In this document: positions 32,995 to 41,228 of the stretch, in pieces
Numbering within the stretch: position 1 is the stretch's first letter
Layout of the letters: each line of letters starts with the position of its first letter
Source of the DNA: an uncultured Christensenellaceae bacterium
Lineage (GTDB): Bacteria; Bacillota; Clostridia; Christensenellales; Pumilibacteraceae
Direction of reading: 5' to 3'
Length of the DNA stretch: 64,000 nt
Assembly: GCA_910587805.1 (NCBI GenBank)
Contig: CAJUNM010000008.1
Span: 1 to 64,000 of the forward strand
Notes under the pieces: generated by a model
The model's database searches: none
Seen by the model: the letters and a program-made list of their open reading frames with translations, nothing else
Told to the model about the DNA's origin: nothing
Translations under genes and position numbers: made by a program

Positions 32995-33815
32995 ACCACC
33001 TCCGTAATATATATATCGTCCACTGTGCACAGCCGCGTTATATCGAGCAACGCCAGCGGCAAACTTTCACTTCCTGTCGAAGCGTATAAAAACGTGTCTC
33101 TCTGTTTTAACCGCGCATCCTCGTCGTAGTAAAAAATATCCTTGAATCCGTATATCATCATCGCGTGCATGCCTTTATATGTATAATGTTTTATAGTATC
33201 ATAGCCGTCGTGTTGAATTATATCTTCCGTAGCCGTTATCGAGTAAGTATTAAGGAATATGACCGCCGGCTTTTCGGCTTTCAATTGCTTTTTCAAGCTC
33301 TCAAAATTCACATTGTAATAACTGCCCGTAAACTGCGTGAGATTTATGTCGTGACCTCTGGATGCGGCATATGCTTTCATTCCGCTTTTGAACCCGGGGA
33401 TACTCGTTCCGCGATAGTCCGTTCCCATCATATCGTACAACGTATCGAACATATTATCTATAGCCTCGTTCTGCGTGCCGTATGTAAATTTACCGAAAAT
33501 GTATTTATGCGTGTAGTCCGGAATCAAATCGTCGAATATGCGGTCGTAGTATACCATAACGTTCCCGCCCGCTTCGACCGCGCAGGCATTAGATTTTGAC
33601 GTTATAAACGAGGGGGCTTTATATGGATTGACATAATCCTCTATGGTCTTGCTCGTGTAATATACACTGCGCGTTGCGCTTCCATCCGCGCCGCCGCGAA
33701 TAATTTCCTCCGCATAGCGATCGGTTCGTGCGGACAATATGCCCATTCATATACCGAACGCGGGGAGATAAGCCAAGCACAGCGCGCTCAACGTCAAGCA
33801 TAAAAATCTTTTCAT
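32991..33815 (-). pseudogene. C39-like papain-fold secreted protein interrupted by an in-frame TGA after the signal peptide
   Basis: An ATG at 33815 with GGAGGG opens a 22-codon signal peptide ('MKRFLCLTLSALCLAYLPAF'). It ends at TGA (33747-33749), and the same frame resumes at once with ATG (33746) for 251 codons. The body has the C39-like pattern: a Cys in 'NACAVEAGGNVMVYY' and a His in 'KGMHAMMIYGF'. Without the signal peptide it would stay in the cytosol. A nonsense mutation, re-initiation at the ATG, or a read error are all possible. TGA is used as a normal stop elsewhere in the window, so recoding is unlikely. Confidence 0.6.
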
Positions 33816-33975
33816 TTGCAAGCCCTCCTCGAGACTCTACAATATAGACGCATTATAGCGACAAATAGTTGGATTTTTGTGATATAATAATATTTTTATG
33901 CGATTTTTAATTATTTTTTCCGAAAAATAATTCGGTTAAACGATTATATAAAACGCATAATTTTATTAACGTTTA

Positions 33976-34004
33976 TTGACTTATTCGGCGCATAATGTTA
34001 TAAT
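33976..34004 (+). promoter_or_regulatory. Promoter of the GNAT gene
   Basis: TTGACT, a 17-bp spacer and TATAAT lie about 30 bp before the start codon. The remainder of 33816-33975 is A+T-rich and empty. Confidence 0.75.
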
Positions 34005-34032
34005 TTTCGCATGAAAACCGAGGCGTACAAAC

Positions 34033-34479
34033 ATGAAACCATGCATTTATAAAATTCACGAAAAAGAAAAATATATGCCGCTGCTTTTGCTCGCCGACGA
34101 GCAAAAAGATATGATCGATCGCTACTTGAACGACGGAGAAATGTACGTAATCGACGACTGCGGAGTCAAAGGCGAAATCGTCGTTTCTGACGTCGGAAAC
34201 GGTATAATCGAAATAAAAAATTTGGCGGTTTTTCCGCAATATCGGCGGCGCGGATACGGGCGTTTGCTTATAGATCATATATGCGGAAAATATAAAAACG
34301 ATTTTTCATCCGTTCAAGTCGGTACGGGCGACAGTCCGTTGACGATACCGTTTTACGAAAAGTGCGGATTCGTCAAGTCTCGCGTCGTTAAAGATTTTTT
34401 CAAGGATAATTACGATCATATTATCGTCGAGGCGGGCGTAACGCTCGTCGATATGATTTATTTGAAAAAAGATCTGTAA
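34033..34479 (+). CDS. GNAT-family N-acetyltransferase
   Basis: This 148-residue single-domain acetyltransferase has 'IKNLAVFPQYRRRGYGRLLIDHI' (motif A, acetyl-CoA pyrophosphate loop RRRGYG) at about residues 62-84 and a C-terminal 'PFYEKCGF' motif B near residue 112. The substrate is unknown. It has its own promoter and ends at the bidirectional terminator at 34536. Confidence 0.9.
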   Translation: MKPCIYKIHEKEKYMPLLLLADEQKDMIDRYLNDGEMYVIDDCGVKGEIVVSDVGNGIIEIKNLAVFPQYRRRGYGRLLIDHICGKYKNDFSSVQVGTGDSPLTIPFYEKCGFVKSRVVKDFFKDNYDHIIVEAGVTLVDMIYLKKDL

Positions 34480-34535
34480 CGGCGCATAACAATATAAACT
34501 CAAGAACCGCAAATACGAACGACTATAAATTTTTC

Positions 34536-34582
34536 AATAAAATACCGCGCATTTCGTTTGAAAAGACGCGCGGTGTTTTATT
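34536..34582. terminator. Bidirectional terminator
   Basis: AATAAAATACCGCGC pairs with GCGCGGTGTTTTATT (one wobble) between convergent genes, with T runs on both strands. Confidence 0.85.
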
Positions 34583-34587
34583 GAAAT

Positions 34588-35286
34588 TTATTTTTTCAGC
34601 GTTTTAAGATATTGTTTTTGTTCTTGAGAAATACGGAACGATTCTCGCGCTTTTTGCAGAGCTTTGTTGTGTACAAACTTGGGAAAATCGATTTTTTCGA
34701 GCAATTTCAGCCCGCTTGCATAATCTTTAACCAACACCTCGGCAAGCAACCATGCCGCACCCATATCCACGTAATAATCGCCGTAATTTATTTGTTTTAA
34801 TTTGTCTTCGATAATATTTATTCGTTCGGCTGTGATACAATTATTCATCATAAATATTATATAAAACCGAACGGCGTACTGATTATTTTCCCGCAGTAAA
34901 TAATCGAAATCGCTCAAAAATTTTTCGGTCTCCACCCATCGCAACCACGGTACTACCGTATCGACATGCGCCCAACTGTCGAACAATTCGATCACGCGCT
35001 TGAGCTGCCGCGAAGTAAAATCGTAATCATTTTTCCGCGCGGCAAGGCAGCCCGCGATCAAAACGCCCTCGAACGTTTTTTCGCCGTCCGCAAAAATTTC
35101 GTCGATTATTTTCTCGCGAGCCGACGCGTCGACCGATTTAACGATTTTTTTGATTTCAGGTATGCATACGCCGAGCAGCTTATACCCGCTGTTGATTATC
35201 GCTTTGTGACGCGAATAAAAGTCCGATCGCACGCGCTTTATGTTTTCGCTCGCAAGCGCGCTTTTTATCTGTTCGTAATTGTCCAT
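34588..35286 (-). CDS. DNA alkylation repair protein, AlkD-like HEAT-repeat family
   Basis: This 232-residue, all-helical protein has the AlkD-family signature: 'LGVCIPEIKKIVK' early, 'LFDSWAHVDTVVPWL' in the middle (the 'W..VD' DNA-contact region) and 'AVRFYIIFMM' after it. AlkD-type glycosylases excise alkylated purines with HEAT-like repeats and without base flipping. I start it at 35286 (MDNYEQIKSAL); earlier starts in the frame lack support. Confidence 0.82.
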   Translation of the reverse strand: MDNYEQIKSALASENIKRVRSDFYSRHKAIINSGYKLLGVCIPEIKKIVKSVDASAREKIIDEIFADGEKTFEGVLIAGCLAARKNDYDFTSRQLKRVIELFDSWAHVDTVVPWLRWVETEKFLSDFDYLLRENNQYAVRFYIIFMMNNCITAERINIIEDKLKQINYGDYYVDMGAAWLLAEVLVKDYASGLKLLEKIDFPKFVHNKALQKARESFRISQEQKQYLKTLKK

Positions 35287-35333
35287 GCAAACAGTATATA
35301 ATACCATGCACCGAATGTCAATGCAAAAATGCA

Positions 35334-35366
35334 AAACGGCGAACCCGATTTCTCGGTTCGCCGTTT
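35334..35366. terminator. Terminator of the 33-residue gene
   Basis: AAACGGCGAACC pairs with GGTTCGCCGTTT (12 bp, 9-nt loop). On the minus strand it follows the small basic gene and is followed by T-rich sequence. Confidence 0.8.
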
Positions 35367-35384
35367 CGGACAATGTAGTAAAAC

Positions 35385-35486
35385 TTATTTCGTTTCGTTT
35401 TTCTTGCTCGAGCAAGCCTTGCTCGTGCTCTTGGAAGAGGTACGACCCGTGGTCTTCTTCGAGCTCGTTTTCTTTTGAGTTGCCAT
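35385..35486 (-). CDS. 33-residue Lys/Ser/Thr-rich basic peptide
   Basis: A 33-codon frame starts behind a consensus AAGGAGG with ideal spacing and ends just before a strong terminator. The product is about one quarter Lys and one half Ser plus Thr, with a single Cys (beginning 'MATQKKTSSKKTTGRTSSKS'). It resembles tails of histone H1-like or HC-type bacterial proteins. It may bind nucleic acid or neutralise spore DNA or polyphosphate. No family is recognised, but the signals make it very likely to be translated. Confidence 0.6.
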   Translation of the reverse strand: MATQKKTSSKKTTGRTSSKSTSKACSSKKNETK

Positions 35487-35644
35487 TTGTAATTTCCTCC
35501 TTGATTATTTACGCAAGTATAGTATTTGCCGATCCGAGGATTTTATACGCTCCGACACAAACAAACTTTACGCGCCGTTTGTCCGAGCTATAAAAATCTA
35601 TGTTCATGCCGCAATGCGCCGAAATTACGGCGTTTTAATTTTCG

Positions 35645-35737
35645 TAAAAATCTCGATTTACTAAACCGTCGGTTTAGCTATACGTCGGGGTATGCGAACT
35701 TTTCTTTTCCTAATGTAAAATTCTGCGTCAGCGCGTC
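35645..35737 (+). repeat. Dispersed ~95-bp repeat, copy A
   Basis: The core CTAAACCGTCGGTTTAG (palindrome with 8-bp arms) is at 35661-35677. It is preceded by AAAATCnnGATTTA and followed by AnACGTn3-4GGTAT and, about 35 bp on, AATTCTG. Copies B and C share the same order. Confidence 0.75.
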
Positions 35738-35920
35738 GCGAAATTGCTAAATTTAACGGAACGGCGATCGTCGACGGATCGGCGGAGCCGACACGATCGA
35801 ATTATGCTGTTAAGTTCGCGCTTCCGAATTTCACAAATTTTGGAACAGTGTGTAATGCGCGAGACAAAATCCCGCGCCGTCGCCACACCCGCATAAAAAA
35901 TGCGCGCTGAGCTTTTTGCT

Positions 35921-36012
35921 TAAAATCATGATTTACTGAACCGTCGGTTTAGGCATACGTTAAGGTATACGAAAATTATTGCTCGCAACGATAAATTCTG
36001 TCTCACAACGCC
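35921..36012 (+). repeat. Dispersed ~95-bp repeat, copy B
   Basis: The core at 35936-35952 has one change from copy A. The same flanking words occur in the same order (ATACGTtaaGGTAT, AAATTCTG). Confidence 0.75.
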
Positions 36013-36344
36013 ATATAGTTATAAATACAGAACTTGAATTAAAGTTAAAGTAGATTCGCGCTTTCCGCACATATGCAAAAAAATTGCTATTATTGGCGAG
36101 CGCATGCGATCTATATTACACGGATATACTTAAGCCGACTGACGATATGCCGCGGAAAACAACGTTATGCTCGCCGTCCGTATCGATATTATGTTCGGCT
36201 GTGCATTTGCGAAAGTTTCGATAACTTCTAATTGCAACGTACATTTGCCACTATATTATATTATCATAATTATTAAATTCGATCGAGTTTATTGTTTATT
36301 TTCTTTCAAGATGTCAAAAATTGTTTTTAACGGAGGAATTTTTC

Positions 36345-37604
36345 ATGAACCCTTTTAACGAAAAATCAGTTAAAATCGACAAGTGCGTTTGCGATTGGCG
36401 TAAGCTTTACCCTGCCGCATACGACAAAAATGCTACCGATGCGTATACCAAAGTACGCACGATATTGCTCAACGGAACCGAGTTTGAAGAAAACTGGTTT
36501 ATGCATCAGCTTTGCCGCCACACTGCGGATAACAATCTTCGCCGCGACGTCGCTCTGCTTCGCGCGCTCGAGCAACAACAGCAAAAAAGAATTTCGTTTT
36601 TCAAGCCGAAAGACGAGACTATTTTGGAAACGACCATTTCTTACGAGCAGCTCGCAGTCGATCTTACAGCCGTGCTTGCTCAAACCGAAAAGAACAAGTC
36701 GGTCAAAGCGGCGCTCGACTTTGCTTTGCTTGAAGACTTCGACCATCTTTACAGATTCAGCGATTTGCTCGAGATGGAACACGGTATTTCCGGCGAAAAG
36801 CTTGTTTGCAGCTACACCGAGATAATGCCGGGGAGACCCACGATAGCCGAACACCGTCACCCCTTCGACAACGTGAGAAAGCCCATTCCTCACGACGCAC
36901 CGCTTGCGACAAAGCTCCACACAATGACTATCACCGCCGCGGAGCAGCAAACCATGAACTACTACATGAACGTCGGAACGTTCTATCAAACTTCGGACAT
37001 CGGCAGACGTTTGTTCTTGGAGATCGGCTCGGTCGAGGAAGAACACGTCACGCAATATGAGTCGCTCATGGACACCGGCACTACGTGGCTCGAATGTTTG
37101 CTGATGCACGAATATGCGGAATGTTATTTGTACTATTCCGCAATGAACGAGGAAACTCACGACACCGCGAGAAAGATATGGAGCGCGCACTTCGAGCAAG
37201 AACTTTCGCATCTGCATTACGCAGCCGACTTGCTCAAAAAGTACGAAAAGAAAGAATGGCAGCAAATCATACCCGATGCGGAGTTCCCGCCGCTGCTGTC
37301 GTTTAACGACAACTGCGAAAAGAACAAGCACTATATTAGGAACGTACTCAAAAATACGGTCAGCAATACTTCGGTGCTCGAGGAATACGCAAACATAAAC
37401 AACGTTCCCGACGATTATCAATACTTTAAGTACAACAAAGCGGTAAACAAAAATCCTTCCGCCGTAGCAAGCCATAAAGTTATAGACTGCTATATAAACG
37501 AGTTCGGCGAAGACTATCGCTTTACCGTGTCCGACCACCCCGTAAAAACTCTGCGCAATCGCAAAGAGGACAACGTGGACTTAGGCAGGATCAAAGAGGA
37601 TTAA
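36345..37604 (+). CDS. Ferritin-like (rubrerythrin-type di-iron) protein of unknown function
   Basis: This 419-residue soluble protein has, in its second half, the four-helix di-iron pattern in order: Glu in 'TAAEQQTMNYYM', E-x2-H in 'SVEEEHVTQYESL', Glu in 'LLMHEYAECYLYYS', and E-x2-H in 'EQELSHLHYAADLL'. The first ~180 residues are helical and unrecognised. Such proteins store iron or react with peroxide or oxygen. Larger relatives occur in anaerobes without a settled role. The start at 36345 is set by GGAGGAATT. A 20-bp palindromic terminator follows, then the parS cluster. Confidence 0.7.
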   Translation: MNPFNEKSVKIDKCVCDWRKLYPAAYDKNATDAYTKVRTILLNGTEFEENWFMHQLCRHTADNNLRRDVALLRALEQQQQKRISFFKPKDETILETTISYEQLAVDLTAVLAQTEKNKSVKAALDFALLEDFDHLYRFSDLLEMEHGISGEKLVCSYTEIMPGRPTIAEHRHPFDNVRKPIPHDAPLATKLHTMTITAAEQQTMNYYMNVGTFYQTSDIGRRLFLEIGSVEEEHVTQYESLMDTGTTWLECLLMHEYAECYLYYSAMNEETHDTARKIWSAHFEQELSHLHYAADLLKKYEKKEWQQIIPDAEFPPLLSFNDNCEKNKHYIRNVLKNTVSNTSVLEEYANINNVPDDYQYFKYNKAVNKNPSAVASHKVIDCYINEFGEDYRFTVSDHPVKTLRNRKEDNVDLGRIKED

Positions 37605-37608
37605 AAGA

Positions 37609-37628
37609 AAAGCGGCAATTGCCGCTTT
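37609..37628. terminator. Short palindromic terminator
   Basis: AAAGCGGCAATTGCCGCTTT is a perfect 20-bp palindrome five bases after the ferritin-like gene. Confidence 0.6.
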
Positions 37629-37633
37629 ACATA

Positions 37634-37759
37634 TGTTTCACGTGAAACTTTTTCTGTTATTAATGATAATGTTCCACGTGGAACAACATATGTATTATTT
37701 TATCGTTGTTTCACGTGAAACATTATAGTTGTCAGTGATCTTTTGTTTCACGTGAAACA
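37634..37759. promoter_or_regulatory. Cluster of four parS centromere sites
   Basis: 16-bp sites matching TGTTyCACGTGrAACA start at 37634 (last base differs), 37670, 37707 and 37744, at 36-37-bp spacing. They lie between the ferritin-like gene and the 3' end of parB. ParB loads on such sites to organise the origin region. The fourth palindrome and a GC hairpin after it can also act as the parB terminator. Confidence 0.95.
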
Positions 37760-37787
37760 AAAGACGCGCCGAATAGCGCGTTTTTAT

Positions 37788-38672
37788 TTATTCATTAAAG
37801 TTTTCTTCGAGATATGCAAGCATGCTTTCCAATCTGTTAAGATCGTCGGTGGTGTAGTAATCGATAAATATGCGTCCTTTGTTGTCGTTTCCGAGTACCG
37901 TCACTTTTGTGCCGAGCTTGCGCTGCAGACGCGTTATCAAATCTTTTAATTCAAGACTCTGCTGTACGGGCGGCGCGGATTTTTTAGGACTGAGAGTTGC
38001 TTTGACGAGCTTTTCAAATTCGCGCACGCTCATTTTATCGTCACTGCCTTTTTCGGCAAGTTCGAGCTGTAAAGCGGGGCTTGTGATCACAGCGAGACAG
38101 CGAGCATGCCCTGCGGATAATCTTCCGTCGGCAACAAGGCGTTTTACAGGCTCTGATAGGTCTATCAAACGCAACAGGTTTGCTACAGTGGGACGCGCTC
38201 TGCCTATACGCTCCGCAACACGCTCTTGCGTGTAGCCGTAGTCGTTCATCAGCTTTTTGATAGCAATAGCTTCTTCGATCGGATTAAGGTTTTCGCGCTG
38301 TATGTTTTCTATCAGAGACAGCTCGTCGACTTCTATCTCGGAACACTCGCGCACAAACACGGGCACGGATATCAAACCCGCTTCTTTTGCGGCGCGATAA
38401 CGGCGTTCGCCGGCTATTATCATGTATCTGCCGTCCGAATCGGGCGTGACCACAAGCGGCGTTATGACGCCGTGCTTTTTTATGCTCTCGGTGAGCGCGG
38501 AAAGCGCATCCTTATCGAAATTTTTACGCGGTTGGTCGGGATTGGGATATATATCGGCGAGCATGATCTCGCTCGTGCTCTCGGGCGCGGAATTCATAAC
38601 GGATTCTTCTTCGATGTCGCCGAGCAACGCGCCGAGTCCTCTGCCTAATCCGCCTTTTCTGATAGGTGCCAT
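37788..38672 (-). CDS. parB: Chromosome partitioning protein ParB / Spo0J
   Basis: This 294-residue CTP-dependent clamp binds parS. The N-terminal 'KGGLGRGLGALLGD' and the CTPase motifs around 'PNPDQPRKNF' and 'IAGERRYRAAKEAG' (~100-113) precede the HTH domain ('LMNDYGYTQERVAERIGRARPTVANLLRL', ~145-175). A C-terminal dimerization domain ends it. The start follows GGAGAAGATATT. Its parS cluster is right at its 3' end. No parA/soj gene is adjacent, although in Bacillus and most Clostridia it sits directly upstream. Here a divergent hydrolase-like gene takes that place. Confidence 0.96.
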   Translation of the reverse strand: MAPIRKGGLGRGLGALLGDIEEESVMNSAPESTSEIMLADIYPNPDQPRKNFDKDALSALTESIKKHGVITPLVVTPDSDGRYMIIAGERRYRAAKEAGLISVPVFVRECSEIEVDELSLIENIQRENLNPIEEAIAIKKLMNDYGYTQERVAERIGRARPTVANLLRLIDLSEPVKRLVADGRLSAGHARCLAVITSPALQLELAEKGSDDKMSVREFEKLVKATLSPKKSAPPVQQSLELKDLITRLQRKLGTKVTVLGNDNKGRIFIDYYTTDDLNRLESMLAYLEENFNE

Positions 38673-38834
38673 AATATCTTCTCCGTTTGGTTATTTTCAA
38701 TTATTATATACACACACTGCGAAAAAGTCAAGTGATTTTCGCATTCGTGCGTAGCGCCGCTAAACTCGTACGGAAACTTTTGCAAATGACGAATCGCGAA
38801 TAATCGTGTCGATTTCGTTTTCGGCGCAGTTTGC

Positions 38835-38863
38835 TTGACAAATAGGTCTAATCGGTATATAAT
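38835..38863 (+). promoter_or_regulatory. Promoter of the hydrolase-lepB transcript
   Basis: TTGACA, a 17-bp spacer and TATAAT lie 50 bp before the start at 38914. Confidence 0.8.
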
Positions 38864-38913
38864 ACAGCGAAGGAACGGCAAATAGAGTTCCTATATCGCT
38901 GTGGAAGGTGACG

Positions 38914-40491
38914 ATGGAAATTTCAAGCCCGAGCGGTCTTTGGAAGGACTACGACGTTACGGCGGCTCCGCTCAACGAGCGCGCTTTGACGGAAAAAAAC
39001 ATCAACGGTGTGCGTGTGCGCGAATACTATTTCGACGGTCATTCGGCTTCGGACGGAAAAGTGCGCGCTTTTATACGTATATCCGAAAATCCCGACACGA
39101 AACGAGTTTTGCTGTACATGCCCGCAAACAGCGACGATCCGGACGAGATTCCGGAGTATTTTCTCAAAGCGGGTTACACGGTAGCCGTTCTCGATTATCT
39201 CGGACAATCGGAAACTTCGGCACGCTTCACGCTCTATCCCAAATCTATCTCAAACTGCAACAGCCGCGGCGTACAACAATTTAACGCGCCGAGCGATGCT
39301 TTTAAGAGTCGCTGGTATATTTGGACATGCATTGCCCGACGCGCCGTTCACTTTCTCCGCAAGCTATATCCCGAAAGCAATATGTTTGCGCTCGGCAAAG
39401 GATTAGGAGGAAGTACGGTATATAAGCTCGCAACGTTCAACGACGGCTTGATCGCTTGCGCAACCATGCTTAATATCTTGCCGACTATCAGAGGCAGCGG
39501 CAATCAACTGATAAATTACCGCGCAGCACTCGATAACACGGCATATGCGTCGCTTTGCAAAATACCGTTATTTATGGCGATATCATCCAACGATGAGGAT
39601 AAATCGTTTGACGAAATGTCGGAACTTGCCGGCATCACAAGCTCGCTCGAATCGTTCCGAATAGTAGAACGCGCATTTTCAAAGGGAATACGCGTAACAT
39701 ACAATCAGTGCGAACATTTCTTTACCGCAAAATCGACAAACGCGCCTCTCTTACCCATACCGATCATAGCGCCGTCTAATTCAAATAATAAGTTATACTT
39801 TAATATAACATTAGATGATGCGGAAAATCGTGCGCCGTACGACGAAGTTAGATTTTATTGCGCTTTTCGCGTCGAAAATCCGATGCACCGCAATTGGACG
39901 AACGTAGAACTCGTAAGTATGGGCGCGGGCAAATACTTGGCACATGTGTTCGTATTGGACAGCGACAAGCCGATATACGTGTTTGCGGCGGTATCCGATA
40001 ACGACGGAAACGTTATGTCGTCGGAGCTTATTACCGTCATTCCGAAAACGCTCGGGTTAAAGGCGCAGATCCCGCTTTCGTCACGGCGCAGACTTATTTA
40101 CGAGAGCAGCATGGGCAAAGATCTTTGGGCGGCGCCGCGCGGCGGAAATCTGTTTATGAAAAGCGGTCCTTTCGGCATAGACGGCATCACGAGCGATTGT
40201 TTTTCGCTCGCAACGTTCAAGCCGAGCGATTTTCTTTACAAGGTCGACGAGGACTCGCTGTTGCAGATAATAATCAACGGTAAACCTCAAAAACTCAAGC
40301 TTTCGGTCGTTGACGAAAGCGGTGTGTTTAGCTGCGAACTTGACCTTACCGATCCGAACGATTGGACGAAGTTCACGCTTTCGCCGAAAAATCTCATGAA
40401 CGAACGCCATTTATCGAGCTGGAAGAACGTTATGGTATTTATTCTCGAAGGCACGGACGAGTTTTTGGTCAGCTCGGTTATATGGGTGTAA
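38914..40491 (+). CDS. Alpha/beta-hydrolase-fold protein lacking the nucleophile serine
   Basis: This 525-residue protein has a hydrolase-like core (residues ~20-290: 'RVLLYMPANSDDPDEIPEYFLKAGYTVAVLDYLGQSET'-like strands) and a C-terminal beta region (~300-525) with a repeated 'PYDEVRFYCAFR' style sandwich. At the nucleophile elbow, where G-x-S-x-G-G is expected, it reads 'ALGKGLGGSTVYKLA', so Ser is Gly. A late 'QCEHFFTAKS' could hold the His. It is probably catalytically dead, or uses another residue. It ends one base before lepB and appears co-transcribed with it, so a role at the membrane or in secretion is possible. The start at 38914 is preferred over the GTG six bases earlier. Confidence 0.65.
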   Translation: MEISSPSGLWKDYDVTAAPLNERALTEKNINGVRVREYYFDGHSASDGKVRAFIRISENPDTKRVLLYMPANSDDPDEIPEYFLKAGYTVAVLDYLGQSETSARFTLYPKSISNCNSRGVQQFNAPSDAFKSRWYIWTCIARRAVHFLRKLYPESNMFALGKGLGGSTVYKLATFNDGLIACATMLNILPTIRGSGNQLINYRAALDNTAYASLCKIPLFMAISSNDEDKSFDEMSELAGITSSLESFRIVERAFSKGIRVTYNQCEHFFTAKSTNAPLLPIPIIAPSNSNNKLYFNITLDDAENRAPYDEVRFYCAFRVENPMHRNWTNVELVSMGAGKYLAHVFVLDSDKPIYVFAAVSDNDGNVMSSELITVIPKTLGLKAQIPLSSRRRLIYESSMGKDLWAAPRGGNLFMKSGPFGIDGITSDCFSLATFKPSDFLYKVDEDSLLQIIINGKPQKLKLSVVDESGVFSCELDLTDPNDWTKFTLSPKNLMNERHLSSWKNVMVFILEGTDEFLVSSVIWV

Positions 40492-40492
40492 A

Positions 40493-41164
40493 ATGAACGG
40501 AAGATACGTGCCCGACCGATTATTAGGCAAAAAAGATGACAGCGGATATTCGGCAATTTTGATTTTCGTCCTCGTTCTTGCTATTCTGCTATCGCTTTAC
40601 AACTATTTCTTCGCAGTGATCCGCGTATCCGGGCCGAGCATGCTCGACACGCTCGAGGACAAACAATTTGTGCTGTTCCGCACAAACGCAATCACGGTAA
40701 AACGCAGCGATATAGTAACATTAACTCCGAGCGGATACGATAAGACTCTTATAAAGCGCGTGATCGCCGTCGAAAACGACAGATTGATGTTTATGTACAG
40801 CGCAGACGGCAACGACGTGGAATTGTATCTTTGCAAAAGCGGCGAAAATTCTTACTCCTTACTCGACGAGCCGTACATTCGACAAAAGATGTCGCGCAAC
40901 GCCGAATATCACGACGTAAACATCGCGCCGTATTCGGAAAACGCAGACGAAAAGCCGTATTCGTACTTTGACGATTACTCCATTCATATCCCCGAAGATC
41001 ATTTTTACTTCCTCGGCGACAATCGTAACATTTCTCAAGACTCCCGATTTTACGGCACGCAAAGCACCGACAGAATAATCGGCAAAGCATACAAATTCAT
41101 AAAGCGAGGCGGATTTTTCGATAAATTACTTTCTTTCTTATACGGCTTGTCTAACAGAGAATAA
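40493..41164 (+). CDS. lepB: Signal peptidase I
   Basis: This 223-residue membrane protease has an N-terminal membrane helix (~19-41), the catalytic Ser49 in 'VSGPSM', the general-base Lys88 in 'LIKRVIAVENDRL', and the C-terminal box 'GDNRNISQDSRFYG'. It cleaves signal peptides of exported proteins on the outer face of the membrane. It has one membrane segment, as in Gram-positive type enzymes. It follows the hydrolase-like gene by one base. Confidence 0.95.
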   Translation: MNGRYVPDRLLGKKDDSGYSAILIFVLVLAILLSLYNYFFAVIRVSGPSMLDTLEDKQFVLFRTNAITVKRSDIVTLTPSGYDKTLIKRVIAVENDRLMFMYSADGNDVELYLCKSGENSYSLLDEPYIRQKMSRNAEYHDVNIAPYSENADEKPYSYFDDYSIHIPEDHFYFLGDNRNISQDSRFYGTQSTDRIIGKAYKFIKRGGFFDKLLSFLYGLSNRE

Positions 41165-41228
41165 ACGTTTTATATTTTTATAATGTACTAAAGATAATAT
41201 TCTTGGATAAAACAAAACGGAGGATATT

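Larger units (their letters stand above)
35487..36344. other. Gene-poor region carrying two copies of a dispersed repeat
   Basis: About 860 bp with no convincing reading frame. It holds repeat copies A (35645-35737) and B (35921-36012) in direct order about 275 bp apart, plus related flanking words (TTCGCGCTTyCG near 35818 and 36056). The last 40 bp contain the GGAGGAATT site of the next gene. Confidence 0.6.

Noticed and set aside
33747..33749. TGA as a selenocysteine or recoded Trp codon in the C39-like gene
   Set aside because: It falls at the end of a signal peptide, no selenocysteine stem-loop is evident, and TGA ends many genes in this window.
36366..37538. A 390-codon antisense frame over the ferritin-like gene
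   Set aside because: The sense frame has the ribosome site, conserved motifs and terminator. The antisense frame has a Val/Phe/Arg-rich composition typical of a mirror of a coding strand.
37634..37759. Evenly spaced palindromes as a small CRISPR array
   Set aside because: The repeats are 16-bp parS sequences beside parB. No cas genes are near and spacers are only about 20 bp.
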